Shown here: one piece after another, positions 34,472 to 42,527 of the stretch
How positions within the stretch are numbered: the first letter of the stretch is position 1
Layout: every line of letters starts with the position of its first letter
Assembly (NCBI GenBank): GCA_963625685.1
Contig: CAVFTR010000006.1
Span: forward strand, 1-64,000
From: F23-B02 sp963625685
Lineage (GTDB): Bacteria; Bacillota; Clostridia; Oscillospirales; Oscillospiraceae
DNA: 64,000 nt
Direction of reading: 5' to 3'
Made by a program: the position numbers and the translations under genes
The notes under the pieces: model-generated
The model's database searches: none
What the model was told of the DNA's origin: nothing
Seen by the model: the letters and a program-made list of their open reading frames with translations, nothing else

Positions 34472-36721
34472 ATGGGTATAATCAACAGGGTCAAGCGTGA
34501 GCTGTTTATCCGCCCCTGGCTCAAAAAGGGCTATTCAAGACGCCTGGCCAACTCGTACTATAAAAAGGTGCGCCGCGATCTGAAAACGGATAACGGCGTG
34601 TCCGCGGCGGACAAGAAATGGGCGCATGCGCGCGGCTATCTGTCCGACAGCATCGCAAAGTACGACCTGAAAAACGTGCCGGAGAGCAAATATATAAGCG
34701 ATATCGACTACATGTACCTCAAGCCCTTCAACAACAGCTTCACTAAATGGGTGGGCGATCTCGTTACGGAAAACAGGGTGCTCATAAAGCACCGCGAGCA
34801 TCTGCCGGTACTGTACTTCAACATCATAGAGCGCGAGGAGAGAAAGGTGTTCCTACCCATAGACACGGTCGGGCGGGCCTGCGGCGAGAGCTACGACGAC
34901 TTCATAAGGCTGCTCGATGAGAGGGGTGAGCTCGTCATACGCCCCGACCGCCCCTCGGCAAACCGCTGCGGATACATAATAAAGCGCACCGGCGAGGACC
35001 GCTACGAGCTGTGCGGCGACGAGGTGTGCAGGACGAGGATGAATATATACGGGAACGTCTACGACGCGCAGCTGCTTGCAGGCGAGTATCCCGACGAGCT
35101 GCCCGAGGGCTTCGAGAAAAACCCCTGCAAGCGCGCATATTACGACAAAAGCAGCCTGTACGAGCTCATCTCGACCTTAAAATACGGCTATGTCATCGCA
35201 GAGCCGTACAAGCTGAACGAGACCTCGCCCGGCATACTCAGGATATACGTCTCGAACGAAAAGCTCAGGGAAACGACTATACTCGACCATTACTATACCG
35301 ACCTTGACGGCGAGACCGTCCGCTGCCGCGCCGTGTCGGACGGGGGAGAGCTCGACGGCAGAGGGCTCCCGCACTGGGACGAGATACTCGAAACAGTGAA
35401 GAGCATCGCCGGCTATATAAGCGAGATAGAATACTTCACCGTCAGCATCATCTTCACCGACGACGGCTTTGTCATAGATTCCATCGACACGAACCCCGAT
35501 CTGCCGGTCATCGCGCACAGCGACAGGCTCAACGACTATCTCATGGCAAGGCTTGCCGAAAAGCGCGAGAAGGTTGTCGTCACGCCCGAAAAATGGTGGG
35601 CGGCGTTCAGGGACAAGCGCTTCAAGCGCTTCGTGCGGCGCTTCTGCCGTCCGGGCATGAGGCCGTATATGCAGAGGCTCTGGATGAGCTCGGTGCGGGA
35701 CGATCTGCTGCACAACAGGGGCACGACGCTTTCGCAGAAGCTCTGGTGCTATAAGCGCGGCTTCCTGTCGTACAGGATAAGGCAGTACGGGCTGACGAAG
35801 GATAATTATAAGGACTTCCTGTCCGACTATCAGTACCACTGGCTCAACCGCATAAACAACGGCTATCAGATATGGATAAACGACAAGACCACGACGCGCT
35901 ACGTCTTCGAGCCGTATAAGCAGTATCTTGCAAAATACTACTACGACATAATAAAAATGCAGGGCGAGACCTGCATCAAGGCGCTTCAGGATATCCCCGA
36001 GGGCTTCGACGCCTCCTTCGACGGCATCTTCGCCCTGCTGCGGCAGGAAAAGCTCCTCGCGCTCAAGCCCTCGTCCGGGACGCACGGCGACGGCTTTTAC
36101 CGCATGGAGTACGCCGAGGGCAGGTATCTGATAAACGGAAAGGAAATGACCGAGGACGGGATACGGCAGATGATAGAGGGCTTTAGGTCCATTTACGTCA
36201 TAACGGAGTATCTTTTCATGCACCGTGAGCTCAAGAAGATATATCCAAACTCCGTAAACACCATCCGCGTCGCGGTCGTCAACCAGTCGGCCTACGAGCC
36301 GAGGATCATGCAGACGTATATGCGCATAGGCTCGTCCTCGACCGGCTTTACCGACAACGTCGGCTACGGCGGCATCTGCGCGAAGATAGATATCCCCACG
36401 GGGCGCTATTACTGCGCCGAGAAGATCATCGACCATAAGTTCACGCCCTGCCCCGTGCATCCGGACACGGGGGTGAGGATAGAGGGGACTGTCCCCAACT
36501 GGGAGCTCATGAAAAAGGGCATAACGGATATCTGCCGCTTCATGCCGGAGCTCGAGTATCTCGGCTTTGATATCGCCATCACCGACGACGGCTTCAAGAT
36601 CATAGAGATAAACATACACCAGGACCTGCACAAGGTCGCCGAGCACTCCGAGGAGTTCAAGGCATTTTTCCGCGACAAGCTCGCGCTCAAGGCCAGGCAG
36701 AACGGACTGGACAAATACTGA
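34472..36721 (+). CDS. Tandem ATP-grasp protein (dead N-domain, live C-domain), paralogue
   Basis: 749 residues, same architecture as the leftward 671-residue protein. C-terminal half intact: LLALKPSSGTHGDGFYR (about 528-544), YPNSVNTIRVAVV, IIEINIHQDLHK (about 710). N-terminal half degenerate: LVIRPDRPSANRCGYII replaces the ATP-binding Lys and VIDSIDTNPDL replaces the metal site. Linker KRGFLSYRIRQYGLTKDNYKDF is shared with the paralogue, and an additional copy-like segment (KWAHARGYLSDSIAKYDL) sits near residue 50. First gene of an operon running into the carboxyethylornithine-synthase-like gene 15 bases later. Confidence 0.85.
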   Translation: MGIINRVKRELFIRPWLKKGYSRRLANSYYKKVRRDLKTDNGVSAADKKWAHARGYLSDSIAKYDLKNVPESKYISDIDYMYLKPFNNSFTKWVGDLVTENRVLIKHREHLPVLYFNIIEREERKVFLPIDTVGRACGESYDDFIRLLDERGELVIRPDRPSANRCGYIIKRTGEDRYELCGDEVCRTRMNIYGNVYDAQLLAGEYPDELPEGFEKNPCKRAYYDKSSLYELISTLKYGYVIAEPYKLNETSPGILRIYVSNEKLRETTILDHYYTDLDGETVRCRAVSDGGELDGRGLPHWDEILETVKSIAGYISEIEYFTVSIIFTDDGFVIDSIDTNPDLPVIAHSDRLNDYLMARLAEKREKVVVTPEKWWAAFRDKRFKRFVRRFCRPGMRPYMQRLWMSSVRDDLLHNRGTTLSQKLWCYKRGFLSYRIRQYGLTKDNYKDFLSDYQYHWLNRINNGYQIWINDKTTTRYVFEPYKQYLAKYYYDIIKMQGETCIKALQDIPEGFDASFDGIFALLRQEKLLALKPSSGTHGDGFYRMEYAEGRYLINGKEMTEDGIRQMIEGFRSIYVITEYLFMHRELKKIYPNSVNTIRVAVVNQSAYEPRIMQTYMRIGSSSTGFTDNVGYGGICAKIDIPTGRYYCAEKIIDHKFTPCPVHPDTGVRIEGTVPNWELMKKGITDICRFMPELEYLGFDIAITDDGFKIIEINIHQDLHKVAEHSEEFKAFFRDKLALKARQNGLDKY

Positions 36722-36736
36722 TACAGGAGAAGCAGA

Positions 36737-37720
36737 ATGAAAACGATAGGATTTCTCATAAGCCACAAGAACGGGGAGGGCCGCCGCGCCCTTCTGCCCG
36801 AGCACATGGACAGGATAAAGAACACCGACAGGCTGTATTTTGAAAAGGGCTACGGCCTGGCGGTGGGCGTCGCGGACGAGGAGTACGCCGCGCACGGCTG
36901 CCACATCGTCTCCCGCGAGGAGGCGCTCGCCTGCGATATCATAACCGACGTAAAGCTCGGCGACGCGGACTATCTCGACGAGATAACGGACAGCAAGCTC
37001 ATGTTCGGCTGGGCGCACACGGTGCAGAATATCGACTTCACCGGCGACATGATACGCAAAAGGCACACCGTCCTCGCCTGGGAGGAGATATTCGAGCACG
37101 GCCGCTATATCTTCTACCGCAACCGCGAGGTAGCCGGCGAGGCCGCCGTCATGCAGGCCTTCCGCTACTGCGGCAAGATGCCCTACGACACGCGCGTCGC
37201 CATCCTCGGCAACGGACAGACGGCAAAGGGCGCGATGCGCATCCTGCACGGCCTCGGCGCGAAGGTCGACGTATACGGGCACAGGCTCGAGGGGCTGTTC
37301 CGCAGGAACATGTTCGATTACGACGTGCTCATAAACTGCGTCATGTGGGATACCTCCCGCACAGACAGGATAATATATAAGGAAGATCTCAAAAAAATGA
37401 AGCCCGGCACGCTGATCATCGACGTCAGCTGCGATCCGTATCTTGAGATAGAGACCTCGCACCCGACGACGATAGACGAGCCCGTGTACACCGTCGACGG
37501 CGTTATCCACTACGCGGTGGACAACACCCCGGCAATGTACCCCATAACCGTGACGAAGGTGCTCAGCGAGGGCATATCGAATTATATCGACACCATCATC
37601 GAAAAGGACTTCGAGGACTACCCCGAATCGCTCAGAAAGGCGACCGTCATAAAGGACGGACACATTCTCGACGAGCGGATAAGACAGTTCAGACAGGCGC
37701 ACGGAGCGTTCTGCGAATAA
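36737..37720 (+). CDS. N5-(carboxyethyl)ornithine synthase-like opine dehydrogenase
   Basis: 327 residues of the alanine dehydrogenase/transhydrogenase fold. N-terminal substrate domain (GFLISHKNGEGRRALLPEHM, LYFEKGYG, LMFGWAHTVQN) and Rossmann site VAILGNGQTAKGAMRIL. The match to carboxyethylornithine synthase is over its whole length. That enzyme condenses pyruvate with the side-chain amine of ornithine or lysine using NADPH. Sitting between an ATP-grasp gene and moaA, it could supply an unusual amino acid for ATP-grasp ligation; this is inference. Confidence 0.8.
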   Translation: MKTIGFLISHKNGEGRRALLPEHMDRIKNTDRLYFEKGYGLAVGVADEEYAAHGCHIVSREEALACDIITDVKLGDADYLDEITDSKLMFGWAHTVQNIDFTGDMIRKRHTVLAWEEIFEHGRYIFYRNREVAGEAAVMQAFRYCGKMPYDTRVAILGNGQTAKGAMRILHGLGAKVDVYGHRLEGLFRRNMFDYDVLINCVMWDTSRTDRIIYKEDLKKMKPGTLIIDVSCDPYLEIETSHPTTIDEPVYTVDGVIHYAVDNTPAMYPITVTKVLSEGISNYIDTIIEKDFEDYPESLRKATVIKDGHILDERIRQFRQAHGAFCE

Positions 37721-37723
37721 AAA

Positions 37724-38683
37724 ATGATCGACGGATACGGCAGAAAAATCGAATATCTGCGCATGTCGGTGACCGATGCCTGCAACCTGCGCTGCACCTA
37801 CTGCATGCCGCCGGACGGGATGAAGGAATGTCCCTGCCGCACGGCCATGAGCGCGGACGAGCTTATCGAGACAGCGCGCGAGGCGGCCGGCCTCGGCATG
37901 AAAAAGCTGCGCATAACGGGCGGCGAGCCGCTGGTCAGAGGCGATATCCTGCCGCTCGTGCGCGAGCTCGGAACGATACCCGGCATCGAGGATATGAGCC
38001 TGACGAGCAACGCGACGCTGCTCGCTCCGGTGGCGCGGAAGCTTTTCGACGCGGGCATACACAGGATAAACATAAGCCTCGACACGCTCGACGCCGCAAA
38101 ATACGAAAAAATAACGCGCGGCGGAAGACTCAATGACGCTCTTGACGGCATACACGCGGCGCTGGAGGCCGGAATGAGCCCCGTAAAGCTCAATACGGTG
38201 CTCATAGGCGGCTTTAACGACGACGAGATAGCGCCTCTGGCGGAGCTGACGCTCAGATATCCCGTGCAGCTTCGCTTTATAGAGCTCATGCCGATAGGCG
38301 ACACGGGAGGCGAGTTTGACCAGAGCGCCTATCTGCCCGCCGGCGCCGTTCTGGAGCGCCTGCCGCAGCTCGAGCCGGTGCGGAGCGAAAGGCACAGCGT
38401 CGCGCGGCTGTACAGGCTGCCCGGCGCTATGGGCGAGGTCGGGCTCATAAGCCCGCTGAGCGATCACTTCTGCGCCGAGTGCAACCGTCTGCGCCTTACC
38501 GCCGACGGCTGCCTGAAGCCCTGCCTGCACTCGGCAGAGGAGATACCGGTGCGCGGTCTGCACGGACAGGAGCTCAGGGACGCGATACTCAGGGCCGTGT
38601 CGCACAAGCCGGAAAAGCACGGCGCGCTTTCCGCTGCCGAGCGCAGCGAGGCAAAACGAAGCATGTACCGCATAGGAGGCTGA
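37724..38683 (+). CDS. moaA: GTP 3',8-cyclase MoaA
   Basis: 319 residues. Radical-SAM Cys cluster CNLRCTYC (C20, C24, C27) with YCMPPDG, SAM site TGGEPLVRGD, and a C-terminal second [4Fe-4S] cluster FCAECNRLRLTADGCLKPCL, the hallmark of MoaA. Catalyses the first step of molybdopterin synthesis. It begins three bases after the upstream gene and is followed at three bases by the MOSC gene; the final GG dipeptide needed for activity is present (YRIGG). Confidence 0.93.
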   Translation: MIDGYGRKIEYLRMSVTDACNLRCTYCMPPDGMKECPCRTAMSADELIETAREAAGLGMKKLRITGGEPLVRGDILPLVRELGTIPGIEDMSLTSNATLLAPVARKLFDAGIHRINISLDTLDAAKYEKITRGGRLNDALDGIHAALEAGMSPVKLNTVLIGGFNDDEIAPLAELTLRYPVQLRFIELMPIGDTGGEFDQSAYLPAGAVLERLPQLEPVRSERHSVARLYRLPGAMGEVGLISPLSDHFCAECNRLRLTADGCLKPCLHSAEEIPVRGLHGQELRDAILRAVSHKPEKHGALSAAERSEAKRSMYRIGG

Positions 38684-38686
38684 AAA

Positions 38687-39121
38687 ATGGCGAAGATAGC
38701 CGCGATCTGCATAAGCGACGTCAGGGGCGTGCAGAAGCACGAGATCCCCGAGGCGTTTTTGAAAAAGGACTGGGGCATCGAGGGCGATGCCCACGCGGGA
38801 AGCTGGCACAGGCAGGTGAGCCTGCTGTCGGTCGACAGCGTGCGGAAATTACAGGAGAGGCTGAGCTTTGAGCTCCAGCACGGCGCGTTTGCCGAGAACC
38901 TCCTCGTCGAGGGCATGGCGGTGCACACGCTGCCGGTGGGCACGCGCCTGCGCATAGGAAAGGCACTGTGCGAGGTCACGCAGATAGGCAAGGAGTGCCA
39001 CAACGACTGCGCCATACGCAAGGCCGCGGGAGACTGCGTCATGCCGCGCGAGGGCATTTTCGTAAGAGTGCTCGGATCCGGCGCGATAAAGACCGGCGAC
39101 GAGATAGAGACAGTCGAATAA
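38687..39121 (+). CDS. MOSC-domain protein
   Basis: 144 residues; ATG after GGAGGCTGAAA. Contains GIEGDAHAGSWHRQVSLLSVDS, FAENLLVEG and the Cys segment IGKECHNDCAI typical of single-domain MOSC proteins, which bind or transfer sulfur/molybdenum cofactor. Paired with moaA, as in many clostridial molybdenum loci. Other moa/moe genes are not in the window. Confidence 0.9.
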   Translation: MAKIAAICISDVRGVQKHEIPEAFLKKDWGIEGDAHAGSWHRQVSLLSVDSVRKLQERLSFELQHGAFAENLLVEGMAVHTLPVGTRLRIGKALCEVTQIGKECHNDCAIRKAAGDCVMPREGIFVRVLGSGAIKTGDEIETVE

Positions 39122-39129
39122 ATGATGAA

Positions 39130-39163
39130 GCCCCGAAAGCCTTTTGGCCTTCGGGGCGTTTTT
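39130..39163. terminator. Terminator between convergent moaA/MOSC and EIIC-like genes
   Basis: GCCCCGAAAGCC / GGCCTTCGGGGC, TTTT loop, one mismatch, then GTTTTT. Confidence 0.75.
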
Positions 39164-39167
39164 CCGC

Positions 39168-40274
39168 TCAATTCAATTTCATATCGCCGTCCTTTATCCA
39201 GCCGAGCCGGCGGCAGACTATGCCGAACAGCCACGCGAGTACAGCCGGCAGGACGATGGCTATGAGCGCAAGGCCGAGCCAGTCTCCGGCGGTGGGGACT
39301 ATGGCCTGCGCGCCGTCCCTGAGCGCCTCTGCCGAGGGGCTCGACCAGCCGGTCCACACGCCGATGGGGCCGACGAGGCCGCAGGTGCCCATGCCGGAGG
39401 ACACCGCCGCGCCGTTCATCTCGAGCTTGAACACGCAGGTCGCCAGAGGCCCGGTAATGGCGCTGGCGGCAATGGCGGGTATCCATATCCTCGGGTTGCG
39501 CACGATGTTGCCCATCTGCAGCATCGAGGTGCCCAGCCCCTGCGAGACTATGCCGCCCCAGCCGTTTTCCCTGAACGAAACGACCGCGAAGCCGACCATG
39601 TTCGCGCAGCAGCCCGCGAGCGCCGCGCCTCCGGCAAGCCCGGTGAGGCTCAGCGCCGCGCAGATGGCGGCCGAGGATATCGGCAGCGTCAGCGCGATGC
39701 CGACGATGACCGAGACGAGCACGCCCATGACGAAGGGCTGCTGCGTCGTCGCCCATTTAATGAGCGTTCCGACGGCCATCGCGCCCCTGCCGATGGGAGC
39801 GGCTATGAAATACGCGGCGCCCACGCCGATGAGTATCGTGACGATGGGGGTCACAAGAATGTCTATCTTCGTCTCCTTCGATACCATTTTGCCGAACTCG
39901 GCCGCGATTATCGCAACGACGTAGACGGCCAGCGGGCCGCCCGCGCCGCCCATTACATTTGTCGCGTAGCCGACAGGTATCAGTGAAAACAGCACCATCG
40001 CCGGAGCGTGCAGCGCGTAGCCTATGGCCACCGCCATCGCGGGTCCGACCATCGCCGAGGCAAATTTGCCTATCGTGTAGCCCGTGTCGCCGATATTTAT
40101 AAGCTGAGCGGCGAGAAAGGATATGCCCAGCTGCGTGCCGAGCGTGTCAAGTATCGTGCCGACGAGCAGGGTGCAGAAAAGTCCCTGCGCCATCGCGCCG
40201 AGCGCGTCGATGCCGTAGCGCTTCATGCTGACCTCGATATCCTTGCGTTTGAAAAATGCCTTTAGCCTGGACAT
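39168..40274 (-). CDS. PTS-EIIC-like membrane transporter, candidate niacin-regulated
   Basis: 368 residues, about 9-10 membrane segments. The Gly/Ala-rich segments LVGTILDTLGTQLG, SLIPVGYATNVMGGAGGPLAVYVVA, SMLQMGNIVRNPRIWIP and SSGMGTCGLVGPIGVW match the PTS_EIIC_2 family (PF13303), members of which occur without EIIA/EIIB partners. No EIIA or EIIB gene is near. The promoter overlaps a palindrome resembling a NiaR operator and the gene follows pncB-niaR in the same direction, so it could carry nicotinate or a related precursor. That substrate is an inference from regulation. Confidence 0.8.
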   Translation of the reverse strand: MSRLKAFFKRKDIEVSMKRYGIDALGAMAQGLFCTLLVGTILDTLGTQLGISFLAAQLINIGDTGYTIGKFASAMVGPAMAVAIGYALHAPAMVLFSLIPVGYATNVMGGAGGPLAVYVVAIIAAEFGKMVSKETKIDILVTPIVTILIGVGAAYFIAAPIGRGAMAVGTLIKWATTQQPFVMGVLVSVIVGIALTLPISSAAICAALSLTGLAGGAALAGCCANMVGFAVVSFRENGWGGIVSQGLGTSMLQMGNIVRNPRIWIPAIAASAITGPLATCVFKLEMNGAAVSSGMGTCGLVGPIGVWTGWSSPSAEALRDGAQAIVPTAGDWLGLALIAIVLPAVLAWLFGIVCRRLGWIKDGDMKLN

Positions 40275-40297
40275 AAGCGATTACCCCATTCAATAAA

Positions 40298-40340
40298 AAA
40301 GTAGACCAAACTGTGTCATGACACCTGTATGGTCTACTTT
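40298..40340 (-). terminator. Terminator of pncB-niaR enclosing the operator
   Basis: Minus strand AAAGTAGACCA / TGGTCTACTTT, 11-bp stem around a 21-base loop, then TTTTTTATT. The loop is the NiaR-like palindrome, and the left arm also holds the -10 box of the next promoter. Confidence 0.7.
40309..40329 (-). promoter_or_regulatory. Candidate NiaR operator
   Basis: Minus strand TACAGGTGTCATGACACAGT: a perfect GTGTCATGACAC core (40313-40324) with partly symmetrical flanks. NiaR (YrxA) sites known from Firmicutes are palindromes built on a TGTC..GACA core; niaR is the adjacent gene. It lies at the expected transcription start of the EIIC-like gene. Confidence 0.6.
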
Positions 40341-40364
40341 AACGCTGATTGAATGATTTGTCAA
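40336..40364 (-). promoter_or_regulatory. Promoter of the EIIC-like gene
   Basis: Minus strand TTGACA (40359-40364), 17-base spacer, TAAAGT (40336-40341). The start point would fall at about 40329, so the new transcript lacks the left terminator arm and is not itself terminated. Confidence 0.6.
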
Positions 40365-40371
40365 CTGACAA

Positions 40372-40890
40372 TTACTGCTTTTGTGTATACAGGAAGCCGG
40401 CCTCGCCGAGGGCGGCCCTTGTGCGCTCGAAGCATTCGGAGTCGGGGCAGGAGAGCGCGTGCAGGTGTACGCCTCCCGTGAGGGCGCTCAGGGGGCTTGC
40501 GCCCTGCTCGCGGCAGGCGGCGACAAACTGCGAGACGTCGTAGCGGCTGGACAGGTGCAGAGGCCCCGTGAGCTGGCCGTACAGCGGATGCTCGACCGTT
40601 ACGTTCAGGACCGTGCAGCCGTTGTCGACCATTATGTTGAGCTCCTGCTCCATGCCGTCGAGATCGTGTACGCAGGCGACGGTGAAAACCTCGCCGCCGG
40701 GGGCGCTGTCCATGACGTAGCCGCGCGGGGTGGCGAGTATCCTCTCGCCGGAGGCGCGCAGCAGCGCGACGTCGCCGACGATTATCTGACGGCTGACGCC
40801 CAGCTCCCTTGACAGCTTCGTTGCGCTCACCGGACGCTGCGCGGCCTTGAGCGCGAGCATGATGTGCTCGCGGCGCTTTGTGGGATCCAT
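40372..40890 (-). CDS. niaR: Niacin-responsive repressor NiaR
   Basis: 172 residues from the ATG eight bases after GGGAGG; an ATG two codons upstream is too close to it. N-terminal winged helix (RREHIMLALKAAQRPVSATKLSRELGVSRQII in two parts) and a C-terminal 3H domain with three conserved His blocks: VACVHDLDGME, VTVEHPLYGQL and GGVHLHALSC. 3H-domain repressors bind nicotinate with a metal and repress NAD salvage and niacin uptake. It overlaps or abuts the end of pncB. Confidence 0.9.
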   Translation of the reverse strand: MDPTKRREHIMLALKAAQRPVSATKLSRELGVSRQIIVGDVALLRASGERILATPRGYVMDSAPGGEVFTVACVHDLDGMEQELNIMVDNGCTVLNVTVEHPLYGQLTGPLHLSSRYDVSQFVAACREQGASPLSALTGGVHLHALSCPDSECFERTRAALGEAGFLYTQKQ

Positions 40891-40895
40891 GGCCA

Positions 40896-42341
40896 TTACC
40901 TCCCGGCCTCGAGCATCCTGTCCTTGAGCGCCATGAGCCTTTCGGACAGGTCGACGTAGTACTGATGCGGGAAGTCAAAGCGCTTGACCTCCGGCCAGAG
41001 CGTGGATACCTCGTATGCGCAGCGGCGGCGTATCTCGTCGAGCGCCGGGAGCTCGTACACGAGCTCGCCGTTTTTGAATATGGGGACGAGCAGCTCCTGC
41101 GCGCGGAAGTTCTCCATCGTCTTGCGCTTCCAGCGCGCCTCGGGGTCGCAGATCTCAAGCGGCTTCGTGTCGTCGACCGTTTCGTCGTGCATGCAGATAT
41201 AGTCGGCCCCGGCCATGCCGTTTTCGCGGTCGAAGAAGCGGTAGACCTTCTTGAAACCGGGGTTTGTGATCTTGCCGACGTTTTCGCTGATCTTTATCTT
41301 GGGTATGATCCCGCCGTTATCGTCCTCAACGGCGCACAGCTTGTATACGCCGCCGAACACGGGATCGGACTTCGCCGTTATCAGGCGCTCGCCCACGCCG
41401 AAGGAGTCGATCCTCGCGCCCTGGAGCAGCAGATCGGTTATAAGGCGCTCGTCGAGGGAGTTTGACACGGTGATCCTGCACTCGGGCCAGCCGGCCTCGT
41501 CGAGCATTTCGCGCGCCTTTCGCGTGAGGTAGGCCATATCGCCCGAGTCGAAGCGGATGCCGCATTTTGTTATGCCGAGGGGCCTCAAGACCTCGTTGAA
41601 GGCGCGGATGGCGTTGGGAACGCCGCTTTTGAGCGAGTTGTAGGTGTCAACGAGCAGTATCGCGTTTGTCGGATAGGTCTCGCAGTAGGCCTTGAAGGCC
41701 GCGTACTCGGAGTCGAACATCTGCACCCAGGAGTGCGCCATCGTGCCGCCGGCGGGAACGCCGTAGCGCATATCGGAAAGAGCGCAGGCCGTGCCCTGGC
41801 AGCCGCCGATATATGCCGCCCTCGCGCCGGTGACGGCGCCGTCTATGCCCTGAGCGCGGCGCGAGCCGAACTCGAGCACGACCCTGCCCTCGGCGGCGCG
41901 GCAGACCCTGTTTGCCTTGGTCGCGATGAGGCTCTGGTGGTTTATGGCCAGCAGCACATAGGTCTCGATGAGCTGAGCCTGTATCGCCGGTGCGCGCACG
42001 GTCATGAGCGGCTCGCGCGGGAACACGGGCGTGCCCTCCGGCACGGCCCAGATATCGCCCTCGAACTTGAAATCGCGCAGGTATTCGAGAAACTGCTCGG
42101 AGAACATATTCCTGCCGCGCAGATACTCGATATCCTCCTCGTCGAAATGCAGGTCCTGGATATATTCGACCACCTGCTCGAGACCCGCGGCTATGGCAAA
42201 GCCGCCGTTGTCGGGATTCTGACGGTAAAAGACGTCGAAATATGTTATTTTATCGCTCATGCCGTGGTCGAAATATCCGTTGCCCATCGTGAGCTCGTAG
42301 TAATCGCACAGCATGGTCAGATTAAGCTTTCTGTCGGTCAT
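40896..42341 (-). CDS. pncB: Nicotinate phosphoribosyltransferase
   Basis: 481 residues from the ATG six bases after CCGGAGG; an ATG six codons upstream is less likely. MLCDYYELTMGNGYF at the N-terminus, VLEFGSRRAQGIDGA, GVPAGGTMAHSWVQMF (catalytic His), LLVDTYNSLKSGVPNA, IRFDSGDMAYL and the C-terminal Cys/His-poor tail fit the Gram-positive PncB type. Converts nicotinate and PRPP to nicotinate mononucleotide in NAD salvage. First gene of the pncB-niaR operon. Confidence 0.95.
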   Translation of the reverse strand: MTDRKLNLTMLCDYYELTMGNGYFDHGMSDKITYFDVFYRQNPDNGGFAIAAGLEQVVEYIQDLHFDEEDIEYLRGRNMFSEQFLEYLRDFKFEGDIWAVPEGTPVFPREPLMTVRAPAIQAQLIETYVLLAINHQSLIATKANRVCRAAEGRVVLEFGSRRAQGIDGAVTGARAAYIGGCQGTACALSDMRYGVPAGGTMAHSWVQMFDSEYAAFKAYCETYPTNAILLVDTYNSLKSGVPNAIRAFNEVLRPLGITKCGIRFDSGDMAYLTRKAREMLDEAGWPECRITVSNSLDERLITDLLLQGARIDSFGVGERLITAKSDPVFGGVYKLCAVEDDNGGIIPKIKISENVGKITNPGFKKVYRFFDRENGMAGADYICMHDETVDDTKPLEICDPEARWKRKTMENFRAQELLVPIFKNGELVYELPALDEIRRRCAYEVSTLWPEVKRFDFPHQYYVDLSERLMALKDRMLEAGR

Positions 42342-42387
42342 GGCAGCCTCCGGGTGCATACGTTAAGCGTATGTTAATTATATCCTT

Positions 42388-42415
42388 AGTATATAACATT
42401 TTTATTTTAATGCAA
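42388..42415 (-). promoter_or_regulatory. Promoter of pncB-niaR
   Basis: Minus strand TTGCAT, 16-base spacer, TATACT. An imperfect CATACG/CGTATG repeat (42358-42374) lies in the leader; it does not match the NiaR-like palindrome. Confidence 0.5.
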
Positions 42416-42467
42416 CCATTGATATTTAATTAATAAAAAATCGGCGGCAAAAAAGAGGAAAAGCCCG

Positions 42468-42496
42468 TTGAAATTTTCGCGCGGGTGCGATATATT
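42468..42496 (+). promoter_or_regulatory. Promoter of the DivIVA-like gene
   Basis: TTGAAA, 17-base spacer, TATATT, 31 bases before the ATG. Confidence 0.6.
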
Positions 42497-42527
42497 TATC
42501 ATGTACGCATCGTATGGAGGACGAAAT

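Noticed and set aside
35177..38809. 1210-codon open frame on the minus strand across the ATP-grasp, opine dehydrogenase and moaA genes
   Set aside because: A mirror of codon bias in GC-rich DNA: no ribosome site, no family similarity, and it runs antisense to three well-supported genes.
42342..42375. NiaR operator before pncB
   Set aside because: The CATACG/CGTATG repeat there does not share the GTGTCATGACAC core found upstream of the EIIC-like gene.
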